Origin: Paenibacillus sp. JJ-223
Lineage (GTDB): Bacteria; Bacillota; Bacilli; Paenibacillales; Paenibacillaceae
Direction: 5' to 3'
NCBI RefSeq assembly: GCF_927798175.1
Contig: NZ_CAKMMP010000001.1
Coordinates: forward strand, 620,001-684,000
Length of the DNA: 64,000 nucleotides
Part shown: piece after piece, positions 45,709-54,408 of the stretch
Layout: each line of letters begins with the position of its first letter
Numbering within the stretch: position 1 is the stretch's first letter
Notes under the pieces: model-generated
What the model saw: the letters and a program-made list of their open reading frames with translations, nothing else
Databases searched by the model: none
Told to the model about the DNA's origin: nothing
Made by a program: the position numbers and the translations under genes

Positions 45709-47457
45709 ATGAGCATCGTCAGAAAAATCATTTGGGGATACGTCATTTTAATTTTTATACCGGTCGTGACGTTCGGTTATTACTACTATGTGCAAATCTA
45801 TGGGAATCTTACCCAGCAGTTAGTCGAAAGTCGGCAGAAAATCCTGGAACAAGCCTACTCAAACATGAAGGCGGATCTTGTCCGGATCAGTTCGATCCAA
45901 CGTTATCTGCAATATAACCCTTATGTAACGGATTATTTGGGAGGGCTATACACTTCGGATTCGGAAAGCATTTATGCCTACAACCGTTACATTAGTCCGA
46001 TTATCTCCCATTCGCTGTTTAACAATAATGAAATCGAGTCGTTTAAAATCTATAAAACGAAACCGCAGACTTTGCCGATCTCCGACCGCTTTCTGGATAT
46101 TTCAACCCTCTCTCCGGAGGTAAAAAAGATGGCAAGCGGGCTGAAGCCGGGCCATGGAGTGTGGATTATGTCCGATTATGGAGCGTCGCCGCCGCCCCTC
46201 GTGTTCTATCAGAATCTTTACAACACGGATTTCACCGAAATTATCGGCCTTCTTGAGCTCCGGATCAATAGTGGTCTTATAAGCAGATTTTACAAGGCGA
46301 CGGGGAGCGGTGATAACTGGAATGCCCTTCTGCTGCCGAAGCAGGGAGTGCGGGATGCTATTAATGAGACCGGTATCCAGGTGGATGAAGTTACAAGGAA
46401 ACAGCTGAGTGACCAAGAGGAGAAAACCTATTTCATTAACCGTAACACGATTGTAAACCAGCTGGACGTCGAGGAGCTCGGCGCACGGATCGTCGTTATC
46501 GGCAGCGTGGATGAGGTGTTTCATTCGGTTAAACGAAAAGGAATCATTATGATTTCAACGATCGTTATCCTTTTGCTGTCCATGTCCTTTGCCTACTATG
46601 CTCTTGCCTCAACACTGGCAAAACGTATTCTCCGGCTGGCCCGGCATATGCGCCATTTGAATGATAACAACATGAAGCAGTACATCAGCAAACATGATAA
46701 ACTGGGCCGGCAGGATGAAATCGGTTTTTTGACCAGCACTTATAATGCTATGATTCAGCGTATGGACGAATTGATCAACAACGTACACCGTGCCGAACTG
46801 AGGAATAAAGAGGCTGCGTATAAAGTGCTGCAGGCACAAATTAAACCGCATTTTCTCTATAACACGCTGGAGACAATCCGAATGCTTGCCGAATCAAACC
46901 ATGATAAAGAAGTGGCCGACATTTCTTATTGGTTCGGGAAGCTGATGCGTTACAGCCTGTCATCCAAAGAGGATCATACCGTTCTTGCCCGCGAAATCGA
47001 AACCGTGATCTTCTATCTCAATATTCATAAGATGCGGCTGCAGGACAGGCTTTCCATTGAAATTGACATTCATATGGATACGGAGCATGTTCCTTGTCCG
47101 CGCTTTATCCTTCAGCCTTTGGTCGAAAACAGTATCGTCCACGGGGCTTCCTCGACCTTGAGGCCGGTTCATATCAAACTGCAGGCAACGGAGGATGCAG
47201 AAGAAATGCGCATCTGTATTTCAGACAGCGGAATGGGAATACCCGAAGACAAACTGCAGGCCCTTCGTTCAAGATTATCCGGTGCGAGCGAATCTTTGCA
47301 TCAGATCGATGAGATGGAAGGAGGCGTAGGACTATACAACGTCAGTGAAAGGATAAAGTCGTTTTATGGAGAGGGCTCTGACTTGATCCTGGATAGCGTT
47401 CAGGGCAGCGGAACCTGTCTTACCCTTGTTGTACCTAAAAAGCTGGGAGAATCGTAA
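45709..47457 (+). CDS. YesM-type sensor histidine kinase (locus F)
   Basis: 582 residues from the ATG at 45709, preceded by GGGGG. Helix about 8-28, extracytoplasmic domain, helix about 278-300, HAMP, phospho-acceptor His381 in QIKPHFLYNTL, ATPase motifs PLVENSIVHG and DSGMGI. Unlike the other loci, its regulator is not adjacent but lies beyond the binding protein at 49372. Confidence 0.92.
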   Translation: MSIVRKIIWGYVILIFIPVVTFGYYYYVQIYGNLTQQLVESRQKILEQAYSNMKADLVRISSIQRYLQYNPYVTDYLGGLYTSDSESIYAYNRYISPIISHSLFNNNEIESFKIYKTKPQTLPISDRFLDISTLSPEVKKMASGLKPGHGVWIMSDYGASPPPLVFYQNLYNTDFTEIIGLLELRINSGLISRFYKATGSGDNWNALLLPKQGVRDAINETGIQVDEVTRKQLSDQEEKTYFINRNTIVNQLDVEELGARIVVIGSVDEVFHSVKRKGIIMISTIVILLLSMSFAYYALASTLAKRILRLARHMRHLNDNNMKQYISKHDKLGRQDEIGFLTSTYNAMIQRMDELINNVHRAELRNKEAAYKVLQAQIKPHFLYNTLETIRMLAESNHDKEVADISYWFGKLMRYSLSSKEDHTVLAREIETVIFYLNIHKMRLQDRLSIEIDIHMDTEHVPCPRFILQPLVENSIVHGASSTLRPVHIKLQATEDAEEMRICISDSGMGIPEDKLQALRSRLSGASESLHQIDEMEGGVGLYNVSERIKSFYGEGSDLILDSVQGSGTCLTLVVPKKLGES

Positions 47458-47482
47458 TTCCAATTGAAACTCCTTAAAAAAT

Positions 47483-47545
47483 GACAACGCTTTCTTAAGG
47501 ATGTTGGCTTACTGGACTCCTTCACCGCAGATTAAACTTAAGACA
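47483..47545 (+). promoter_or_regulatory. Conserved promoter block, copy 2, with cre-like start
   Basis: GACAACGCTTTCTTAAGGATG then TGGCTTACT and a GATTAAACTTAAG end, matching 43671-43735. The beginning ATGACAACGCTTTCT is also one base from a cre site. Confidence 0.55.
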
Positions 47546-47599
47546 TAACAGAACCGGCCGCATAAAGACATGCTAAATGGCGGAATCGTCACTTTGTTC

Positions 47600-47615
47600 T
47601 TGTAAGCGATTTAAT
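47600..47615 (+). promoter_or_regulatory. cre-like site upstream of locus F binding protein
   Basis: TTGTAAGCGATTTAAT, one departure from the cre core. Confidence 0.45.
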
Positions 47616-47639
47616 ATGGTCCTGTTCATCACCAACCTA

Positions 47640-47662
47640 ATATTAAAGCACTGCTTTAATAT
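47640..47662 (+). promoter_or_regulatory. Perfect inverted repeat in binding-protein leader
   Basis: ATATTAAAGC (47640-47649), 3-base loop, GCTTTAATAT (47653-47662), 26 bases before the start codon. No T-run, so a leader hairpin or operator rather than a terminator. Confidence 0.55.
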
Positions 47663-47688
47663 CAAAAAATCGATGCTGGAGGGGTTTT

Positions 47689-49263
47689 ATGAAAAAGAAA
47701 AAGGGGAAGAAAGCACTGCTTTTGTCACTTAGCATAGTTATGCTAACCGTGTTATTGTCTGCCTGCGGCAGCGGCAATAACAATCCTGGCCAGAGCGCAG
47801 GTGCGGGGACTGAGAGTCAGTCCTCGGCGGATAACGGGGAAGTCAAGGAACTCTCCTTATTCATCGACGCCTCCTGGTATCCGGTTAAAGAATGGAAAGG
47901 GCCGGTCGCCGAGAAGATTACGGAAAAAACGGGCGTGAAGCTCAAAGTAACAGTGGCTACGGACGATAAACAGCTTCCCTTAATGATTTCTTCCGGTGAC
48001 CTGCCGGATCTGGTGTTCACCTATGCCAATATTGACCGCATGTCCGATTCCCAGCTGTCTTATCCTTGGAACGAGCTGATCGAGAAGTATGCGCCTGACT
48101 TTAAAATAGACGATACGAGAAAAGCGATCCATACGATGGATGACGGCAATTTCTATACCGTCCGGAACTCTTTTGCGACCCAGGAGGAAATGAGTAAAAA
48201 TAAATACGCGATCGGCAGCGATGGAAATCCCGGTATAGCCGTAAGGGAGGATATCCTGAAGGAATTAGGCAATCCGCCCATTCAATCGGTCGATGATTTC
48301 GTCAAGGTATTGGGCAGGGTTAAAGAGAAATACCCGGATATGATTCCTTTGATCATGGATAAAGACTGGATCGAGCAGTATTTTATGCAGCAGTTCGGTT
48401 TAGAGGCGCTCATCGATGGCTGGTACGAACGTGACGGAAAAATCGATTATGCCATTAGACAGCCTGAGATGCTGGAGTACTTCAAGTTTATGAACAGCCT
48501 TTATCGCAGCGGATATATTCTGGGCGAAAACTATGCTTACACCAACGATCAGATTGACGATCAGTACGCATTAAGCGGTAAAGCATTTGCTCACAGTCAT
48601 ACTGTCGCTGTGGCAGACACGGATAACATTAAAGCCAAAAGCGACGGAAAACCTTACACGTTCAAAATGCTGCCGAGCGCCTTGTCCGAAAATACCAAGA
48701 TCGTAAGCACCGGACTAGGCTTTGCGGGTACGTTTATTACGAAGAAAAACAAGGATCCGGAGGCATCGATTAAGTTCCTCCAATACCTGGCCAGCGACGA
48801 AGGCAAAAAACTAACCATGTTTGGCGTCGAAGGCGAGCATTGGACATGGAATGACAAGGGATATCCGGATTTGAAATACTCTCCTTCCGATGCCGATTTC
48901 ATTAACAACAACGGGATTAAGTGGTGGTATTTGTACAACGACGGAGTCATGGAAGGGCTGCAGGGTTATGTTCCGGGAACCCAGAAGACGCAGGCTTTGA
49001 TGGAGAGAAAGGCTGTAACCGTCTATAAACCGGAAATAGGTTTGATTCAAACGCAGCCTGATTCCGAGGAGAAGACGATGAAAACAAAAATCGACGAAAT
49101 GATTAAAAATGAAAAAGTAAAAATATATCTGGCCCAATCGGAAGAAGAAGCCGTGGCCAATTATGAAGCCATGATCAACAATGCCGAGAACATGGGTCTG
49201 CAGCGTCTTGTGGATTGGGCAAACGAGGTTTATCAGAAGAAGAAGGATTTGTTTGTTAAATAA
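47689..49263 (+). CDS. LplA/YtcQ-type solute-binding lipoprotein (locus F)
   Basis: 524 residues, lipobox LSAC with Cys26. Motifs: LSLFIDASWYPVKEWKGPV, SGDLPDLVFTYANIDRM, NPPIQSVDDFVKVLGRVKEKYP, SIKFLQYLASDEGKKL. GGAGGGG before the ATG. Only distantly similar to the two locus B proteins. Provides substrate to the permeases at 43749 and 44751; with GH95 and fuconolactonase-like genes downstream, a fucosylated oligosaccharide is a reasonable guess. Confidence 0.9.
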   Translation: MKKKKGKKALLLSLSIVMLTVLLSACGSGNNNPGQSAGAGTESQSSADNGEVKELSLFIDASWYPVKEWKGPVAEKITEKTGVKLKVTVATDDKQLPLMISSGDLPDLVFTYANIDRMSDSQLSYPWNELIEKYAPDFKIDDTRKAIHTMDDGNFYTVRNSFATQEEMSKNKYAIGSDGNPGIAVREDILKELGNPPIQSVDDFVKVLGRVKEKYPDMIPLIMDKDWIEQYFMQQFGLEALIDGWYERDGKIDYAIRQPEMLEYFKFMNSLYRSGYILGENYAYTNDQIDDQYALSGKAFAHSHTVAVADTDNIKAKSDGKPYTFKMLPSALSENTKIVSTGLGFAGTFITKKNKDPEASIKFLQYLASDEGKKLTMFGVEGEHWTWNDKGYPDLKYSPSDADFINNNGIKWWYLYNDGVMEGLQGYVPGTQKTQALMERKAVTVYKPEIGLIQTQPDSEEKTMKTKIDEMIKNEKVKIYLAQSEEEAVANYEAMINNAENMGLQRLVDWANEVYQKKKDLFVK

Positions 49264-49269
49264 ATGAAG

Positions 49270-49312
49270 AAGTTCGATAGGGATATCAGCGTCCCTATCG
49301 AACTTTATTCAT
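49270..49312 (+). terminator. Terminator-like hairpin after binding protein
   Basis: Perfect arms AAGTTCGATAGGGA (49270-49283) and TCCCTATCGAACTT (49292-49305), then TATTC. Confidence 0.75.
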
Positions 49313-49371
49313 ATACAGGATCAAAGGTTGAAGCCGTAGTTTTAGCATAACGAAAGGGGAGGGGAGCCGGG

Positions 49372-50082
49372 ATGAAGGTATTGACAGTTGACGATGAGCC
49401 GCTAATCTTAAGCGGGCTGGTTAAAATTGTGCAGGAAGTCGCTCCCTTGGGAACCGAGGTCCGTAAGGCAACAAATGCTTATGATGCGCTTGACCTGATG
49501 AAGGACTATATGCCCGATGTAACCATTACAGATCTGAATATGCCGGAGAAAAACGGCTTTGAGCTGATTGAGGAAATCAAACTCGGCGGATGGTGCGACC
49601 GTTTCATTATTCTGACAGGTTATGATGAATTTGAATATGTGCGCAGAGCGCTTCGAACAGGCGTGGTGGACTATCTGCTAAAGCCGATAGACAAAGGCGA
49701 AATCGCCGGTCTGCTTGGGCGTATAAGAGAAGAACTGCCAAACGAATCCGATGCGGATTATTCCTGTCGTGCCAAGCGGATCCTCACGTATATCCAAATT
49801 CATTTCCGCAAAGATCTTTCATTGGACGACCTTGCCGAGCGAATGAATCTTCATCCCAACTATATCAGCAGTTTGTTTAAGAAAGAAACCGGGCATACCT
49901 TCATCAATTACCTCAATATGTTACGAATCCAGGCGGCCCAGGAGCTGCTGCTGTCCAACAGCGAGCTTTCTGTCAGCGCGATTGGCCAGCAGGTCGGATA
50001 CGACAGCAAACATTATTTCTCGAAGGTATTCAAGAAATACACGGGCACTACTCCAGGGGCCTACCGGAATAATGAAATATAA
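49372..50082 (+). CDS. Short YesN-type response regulator (locus F)
   Basis: 236 residues: receiver with Asp54 (TITDLNMP) joined almost directly to the AraC domain (LHPNYISSLFKKETGHT and VGYDSKHYFSKVFKK). It lacks the roughly 250-residue middle region present in the locus B and E regulators and is complete, not truncated. Partner of the kinase at 45709. GGGGAGGGGAG before the ATG. Confidence 0.9.
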   Translation: MKVLTVDDEPLILSGLVKIVQEVAPLGTEVRKATNAYDALDLMKDYMPDVTITDLNMPEKNGFELIEEIKLGGWCDRFIILTGYDEFEYVRRALRTGVVDYLLKPIDKGEIAGLLGRIREELPNESDADYSCRAKRILTYIQIHFRKDLSLDDLAERMNLHPNYISSLFKKETGHTFINYLNMLRIQAAQELLLSNSELSVSAIGQQVGYDSKHYFSKVFKKYTGTTPGAYRNNEI

Positions 50083-50180
50083 AGAATCTCTGTGGTCTGC
50101 GAAAAAATTCAAGGTAGATTCATGGGTACAGTTGAAACGCAGTTTCTATATTAATGAACTTATAAAGGGGGAGGGAAATC

Positions 50181-52439
50181 ATGGCGAGCTTAGATTCGGG
50201 CCGGCGATTATGGTATCGTGAGCCGGCAGTTGTATGGAACGAAGCGCTCCCGGTCGGTAACGGAAGATTGGGAGCCATGATCTTCGGAAGAACAGCTGAG
50301 GAGAAACTGTCGCTGAACGAGGACTCTATATGGTACGGAGGACCTCGTGATCGCAACAATGAAGATGCACTGGTCCACTTGCCTCAGATACGCAAGTTGA
50401 TTCTGGATGGAAAACTTCGTGAGGCGGAAGAGCTTGCGGGAATGGCGATGGCCGGACTTCCCGAATCCCAGCGGCATTATCTGCCGCTTGGCGACCTGCT
50501 CCTGTCGTTCGCTAATCATGATTTGCCGGCGGAGGACTATATGAGGGAGCTTGACCTCGACAATGGAGTATCCCGGATCCGATATAAAATCGGGGATATC
50601 CGTTATACGAGAGAGATATTTGCTAGCTACCCGGATCAGGCAATCATAATGCGAATCTCTGCAGATCACAAGAATGCCATCTCCTTGAAAGCCCGGTTTA
50701 ACAGAAACAACTGGCGTTACCTGGAAAAGAACGAGAAATGGGAGCAGAGCGGACTCGTTATGCGCGGAGAATGCGGTGGGAAAGGAGGCAGCACGTTTAA
50801 TGCTGTACTAAAAGCTGTCACGGAGGAAGGCAAGTGCCGGACCGTGGGTGAATATTTGCTGGTGAATGATGCCGACTCGGTAACGTTGATGCTTGCCGCC
50901 GGAACGACTTTCCGGCATCCTGATCCGGAGCTGGAGGCCAAACGGAGGCTGGACTCGATAAGTAAAATGACTTATTCCGATTTGCTGGAACGGCATACCG
51001 CCGATTACCGTGCCTTGTATGCAAGGGTGGAGCTGACCCTTCCGGAGCGGGCTGATTTAAGTTTGCTTCCGATCGACGAGCGGCTTGCCAGGATACGTGA
51101 AGGGGAGGACGACCACGGTTTAATCTCAACTTATTTCCAATATGGCCGATACCTGCTCATCTCCTCCAGCAGGCCGGGTTCCTTGCCGGCAAATCTGCAG
51201 GGGATCTGGAACGATAGTTTTCTTCCGGCTTGGGATAGTAAATACACCATTAATATCAATGCGCAAATGAACTACTGGCTTGCAGAAAATGGTAATCTAT
51301 CCGAATGCCATGAACCGCTATTCGATTTAATAGAACGCATGCGCGAGCCCGGACGGACAACGGCGAAGGTAATGTATGGCTGCAGGGGATTCACCGCTCA
51401 TCATAATACCGATATCTGGGGGGATACAGCACCCCAGGATACCTACCTGCCGGCTTCTTTCTGGCCGATGGGCGCGGCTTGGCTTTGCCTGCATTTGTGG
51501 GAGCATTACGAGTATACTCAGGACCGGCACTTTCTTGCCCGAGCTTATGAGACGATGAAAGAGGCGGCATTATTTCTGCTGGATTACTTGATTGAAGATG
51601 AAGAGGGACGCCTTGTTACCTGTCCGTCTGTTTCCCCTGAGAATAGCTACATGCTCGCTAACGGTGAGACAGGAGTATTATGTGCGGGGGCGTCCATGGA
51701 TTTTCAGATTATCGATGCTTTGTTTAAGGCCTGCATCGCAAGCTCGGAAATCATCGGGATGGATGCGGCATTCCGGAAGGAACTGGCAGCGGCTCTGGAA
51801 CGCCTTCCACAGCCGCAAATTGGCCGTTATGGCCAAATCCAGGAGTGGATGAACGATTATGAGGAGTTAGAACCGGGTCATCGTCACATCTCGCATTTAT
51901 TTGCCCTTTACCCCGGAGAAAGCTTCAGCGTGGAACGTACGCCCGAACTGGCTAAAGCGGCCCGGATCACGTTGGAGCGCAGATTGTCGAACGGCGGCGG
52001 ACATACCGGATGGAGCCGGGCCTGGATTATCAATTTCTGGGCCAGACTTCAGGACGGGACACAAGCTTACGATAACGTAAAAGCGCTCTTGGCACATTCG
52101 ACACTGCCTAATCTGTTTGATAATCATCCGCCCTTCCAAATTGACGGCAATTTTGGCGGAACGGCGGGCATAACCGAAATGTTATTGCAAAGCCACGGCG
52201 GAATCCTCCGGCTGCTGCCGGCTTTGCCTGAGGAGTGGAGTCATGGAACCGTTAAAGGACTGAGAGCCCGGGGAGGTTTTACGCTTGATTTTGCGTGGGA
52301 TTCAGGTCAAATATCAACCGCTGTGGTGAAGTGCACCGTTTCCGGTCCTTGCCGTTTGGAAGCCCCCGGTTTACGACCCGTGACCTTTGAAGGAACCGCA
52401 GGGCAATCCTACACCTTTACTCGCCAAGAAGAGCAATAG
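50181..52439 (+). CDS. Alpha-L-fucosidase, GH95
   Basis: 752-residue cytoplasmic enzyme of the inverting GH95 family: N-terminal WNEALPVGNGRLGAMIFG and LSLNEDSIWYGGP, Asn pair in NINAQMNYW, the SPEN general acid region and QIDGNFGGTAGITEM. Cleaves alpha-1,2-linked L-fucose, or L-galactose in some members, for example from xyloglucan. AGGGGGAGGG before the ATG. Its end overlaps an open frame of the next gene but not that gene's real start at 52585. Confidence 0.92.
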   Translation: MASLDSGRRLWYREPAVVWNEALPVGNGRLGAMIFGRTAEEKLSLNEDSIWYGGPRDRNNEDALVHLPQIRKLILDGKLREAEELAGMAMAGLPESQRHYLPLGDLLLSFANHDLPAEDYMRELDLDNGVSRIRYKIGDIRYTREIFASYPDQAIIMRISADHKNAISLKARFNRNNWRYLEKNEKWEQSGLVMRGECGGKGGSTFNAVLKAVTEEGKCRTVGEYLLVNDADSVTLMLAAGTTFRHPDPELEAKRRLDSISKMTYSDLLERHTADYRALYARVELTLPERADLSLLPIDERLARIREGEDDHGLISTYFQYGRYLLISSSRPGSLPANLQGIWNDSFLPAWDSKYTININAQMNYWLAENGNLSECHEPLFDLIERMREPGRTTAKVMYGCRGFTAHHNTDIWGDTAPQDTYLPASFWPMGAAWLCLHLWEHYEYTQDRHFLARAYETMKEAALFLLDYLIEDEEGRLVTCPSVSPENSYMLANGETGVLCAGASMDFQIIDALFKACIASSEIIGMDAAFRKELAAALERLPQPQIGRYGQIQEWMNDYEELEPGHRHISHLFALYPGESFSVERTPELAKAARITLERRLSNGGGHTGWSRAWIINFWARLQDGTQAYDNVKALLAHSTLPNLFDNHPPFQIDGNFGGTAGITEMLLQSHGGILRLLPALPEEWSHGTVKGLRARGGFTLDFAWDSGQISTAVVKCTVSGPCRLEAPGLRPVTFEGTAGQSYTFTRQEEQ

Positions 52440-52584
52440 CAGCATTGATCCTGAAGCACTAACCGGTAAAGATCTTATTCAGCTCGTTCTGCACGGTTTA
52501 AACGATTCAGAATCGCTTCGTATACAATGTTCAAGAAACCGAAAGATGAATTTTGAAACGATGATGCAAAGGAGGTGCAGCTGG

Positions 52585-53415
52585 ATGCGTGTTGACGCTC
52601 ATCAGCATTACTGGAAGATCGATCGGAATGACTACGGCTGGATTACCCCCGGGCTGCCTGAACTGTATCGCGATTTTATGCCGACCGATTTGGAACCATA
52701 TTTGGTGAAACATGAACTGGATGCAAGCATCCTTGTCCAGGCGGCTCCCACAATCGAGGAGACCCGTTTCCTTCTCAGTATTGCCGACCAGACGCCATCG
52801 GTTGCCGGTGTGGTAGGCTGGCTCGATCTCTTGGATGCGGATCACAGGCAGCATTATGATCAATTTCGGCGCAGCCCCAAATTTAAGGGCTTCCGGATTA
52901 TGATCCAGGACATGCCGGATGCCTCCCGCATTCTGGAACCGGCCTTTGTCAAAGCGCTCCGCAGCTATGCCGATGAGGAAGTACCGGTGGACTTGCTGCT
53001 CGTATCAGAACAAATGGCTTTTGTGGCGGAGCTGCTCAGGGAAATCCCGAATTTGCGGGGGGTCATTGACCATCTTGCCAAACCTCAGATTAAACAGAAG
53101 ACATTCGAGCCCTGGAAATCGTATATGAGTGAATTTGCCCAATATCCCGGAATGTATTGCAAATTATCCGGACTGGTAACGGAAGGCGATCATGCGGCTT
53201 GGAGCCCGGATGATTTTACCCCTTATATCCGAACGGCTATAGAACTGTTTGGACCTGAACGGGTCATGTTTGGCAGCGACTGGCCGGTATGCCTGCTTGC
53301 CGCGGATTATTCGGAAGTTGTTGATCTCCTGAAATGCTCAATTCCCGAGGAGTGGGGCAATCCTCAAATCGAGCGTTTATTTGGAGCCAATGCAAAGGAG
53401 TTTTACAAGCTATGA
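52585..53415 (+). CDS. Amidohydrolase, L-fuconolactonase-like (COG3618)
   Basis: 276-residue TIM-barrel hydrolase from the ATG at 52585, with AAAGGAGGTG upstream. Family features: VDAHQHYW metal site at the N-terminus, GWLDLLD, RGVIDHLAKP, and MFGSDWPVCLLAADYSEVVDL. Members hydrolyse L-fuconolactone, L-rhamnonolactone and similar sugar lactones in oxidative deoxysugar pathways. Following an alpha-L-fucosidase, fuconolactone is the natural candidate, but the dehydrogenase and dehydratase of such a pathway are not adjacent. Confidence 0.88.
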   Translation: MRVDAHQHYWKIDRNDYGWITPGLPELYRDFMPTDLEPYLVKHELDASILVQAAPTIEETRFLLSIADQTPSVAGVVGWLDLLDADHRQHYDQFRRSPKFKGFRIMIQDMPDASRILEPAFVKALRSYADEEVPVDLLLVSEQMAFVAELLREIPNLRGVIDHLAKPQIKQKTFEPWKSYMSEFAQYPGMYCKLSGLVTEGDHAAWSPDDFTPYIRTAIELFGPERVMFGSDWPVCLLAADYSEVVDLLKCSIPEEWGNPQIERLFGANAKEFYKL

Positions 53416-53468
53416 AGCTGCTGAATTAAGCACGGATTCGGGTTTTGAAGCAAATTCAGCAGCTTCAT
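53412..53468. repeat. 16-base perfect inverted repeat spanning a stop codon
   Basis: ATGAAGCTGCTGAATT (53412-53427) and AATTCAGCAGCTTCAT (53453-53468), loop 25 bases. The left arm contains the fuconolactonase stop codon. No T-run. It lies exactly before the truncated MFS fragment. Confidence 0.7.
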
Positions 53469-53499
53469 GCATATCATTCACCAAAGATGGAAACCGGGG

Positions 53500-54121
53500 G
53501 ATCGGCTTGTTATTTATCTTACCGCTTGGAGACATCCTGGAAAATCGTAAGTTGATCCTTTCATCGTTGCTTCTTACAGCCGCCGTTTTGGCAATAGCCG
53601 CTGTAATCAAAAGCGCCATCCTGTTCCTCACCGCTTCACTCGTGATCGGAGTAGGTTCCGTAGCAGCACAAATCCTTGTGCCGTATGCGGCTCATCTCTC
53701 GCCTGAAGCCGTGCGTGGTCGCAATGTGGGCAACGTTATGAGCGGGCTGCTTCTGGGGATTATGCTCGCGCGTCCCGTTTCAAGCTTGGTGGCGGAGTAT
53801 ATGGGCTGGCGCGCCATATATTTCATCTCCGCGGCATTGATTTTCGCGCTGGCTCTTGTATTGGCAAAGGCGCTACCCTCAAGGAAGCCTTCGACCGTTA
53901 CAACTTACCCGGCGCTGCTGCACTCCATGCTGCATCTGCTGAACGCGACACCGGCATTGCGCCGGAGGGCAATTTATCATGCCTGCGTATTAGGAGCATT
54001 CAGTTTGTTTTGGACTACAGTTCCGTTGGTATTGACAAGTCCGCCGTTCCATTTCACTCAGAAGGAGGTCGCTCTGTTCGCATTGGTCGGGGTAATGGGG
54101 GCCATTGTGGTGCCACATTAA
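53500..54121 (+). pseudogene. MFS transporter fragment, both ends missing
   Basis: Frame open from 53381, but recognisable MFS sequence begins around GIGLLFILPLGDILENRKLI (helix 2 and loop 2-3 of a YnfM-like drug/sugar exporter) and runs through AEYMGWRAIYFISA to helix 7-8 (FSLFWTTVPLVL), ending early at GVMGAIVVPH. Helix 1 and the last four helices are absent, so about half of a 400-residue protein remains. A pseudogene produced by rearrangement. Confidence 0.8.
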
Positions 54122-54124
54122 TTC

Positions 54125-54252
54125 ACATCAGCACTTAAATGGATAAACTGAAAATGGTTTTAAATGGAGGAGCCTGCACATAGCGGGCTCTTTTCGTCTT
54201 TTTTTGCCTTAATAATGAAGTTAATTCTCAAGAGGGAGGTGGTGTGTTTTTA
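54125..54252 (+). repeat. Intergenic repeat R2, copy 1
   Basis: CATCAGCACTTAAATGG, then GGAGGAGCCTGCACATAGCGG with GAGCCTGC/GCGGGCTC hairpin (54170-54190) and T-run, GCCTTAATAATGAAG and TTCTCAAGAGGGAGG. The same order recurs at 59718-59818 with one internal 27-base difference. Contains a working-looking terminator. The bases from 54253 to 54408 contain no supported gene. Confidence 0.65.
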
Positions 54253-54408
54253 TGAGGAGGAACTCGCGTTCGCTTGCGGCTAGCTCTTTCTGAAAGCGCC
54301 GGCGCAGAATCACCAGGTGCTACTGTCTTTATGGGATATCTGTGTAAACAAGCTGATGCGCGCTTTTTTATGGTTATACCACATATGGATTTGGTTTGAA
54401 GGACAGAC

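Noticed and set aside
52387..52584. N-terminal extension of the fuconolactonase-like protein
   Set aside because: Would overlap GH95; the start at 52585 has a strong ribosome site and matches the family N-terminus.
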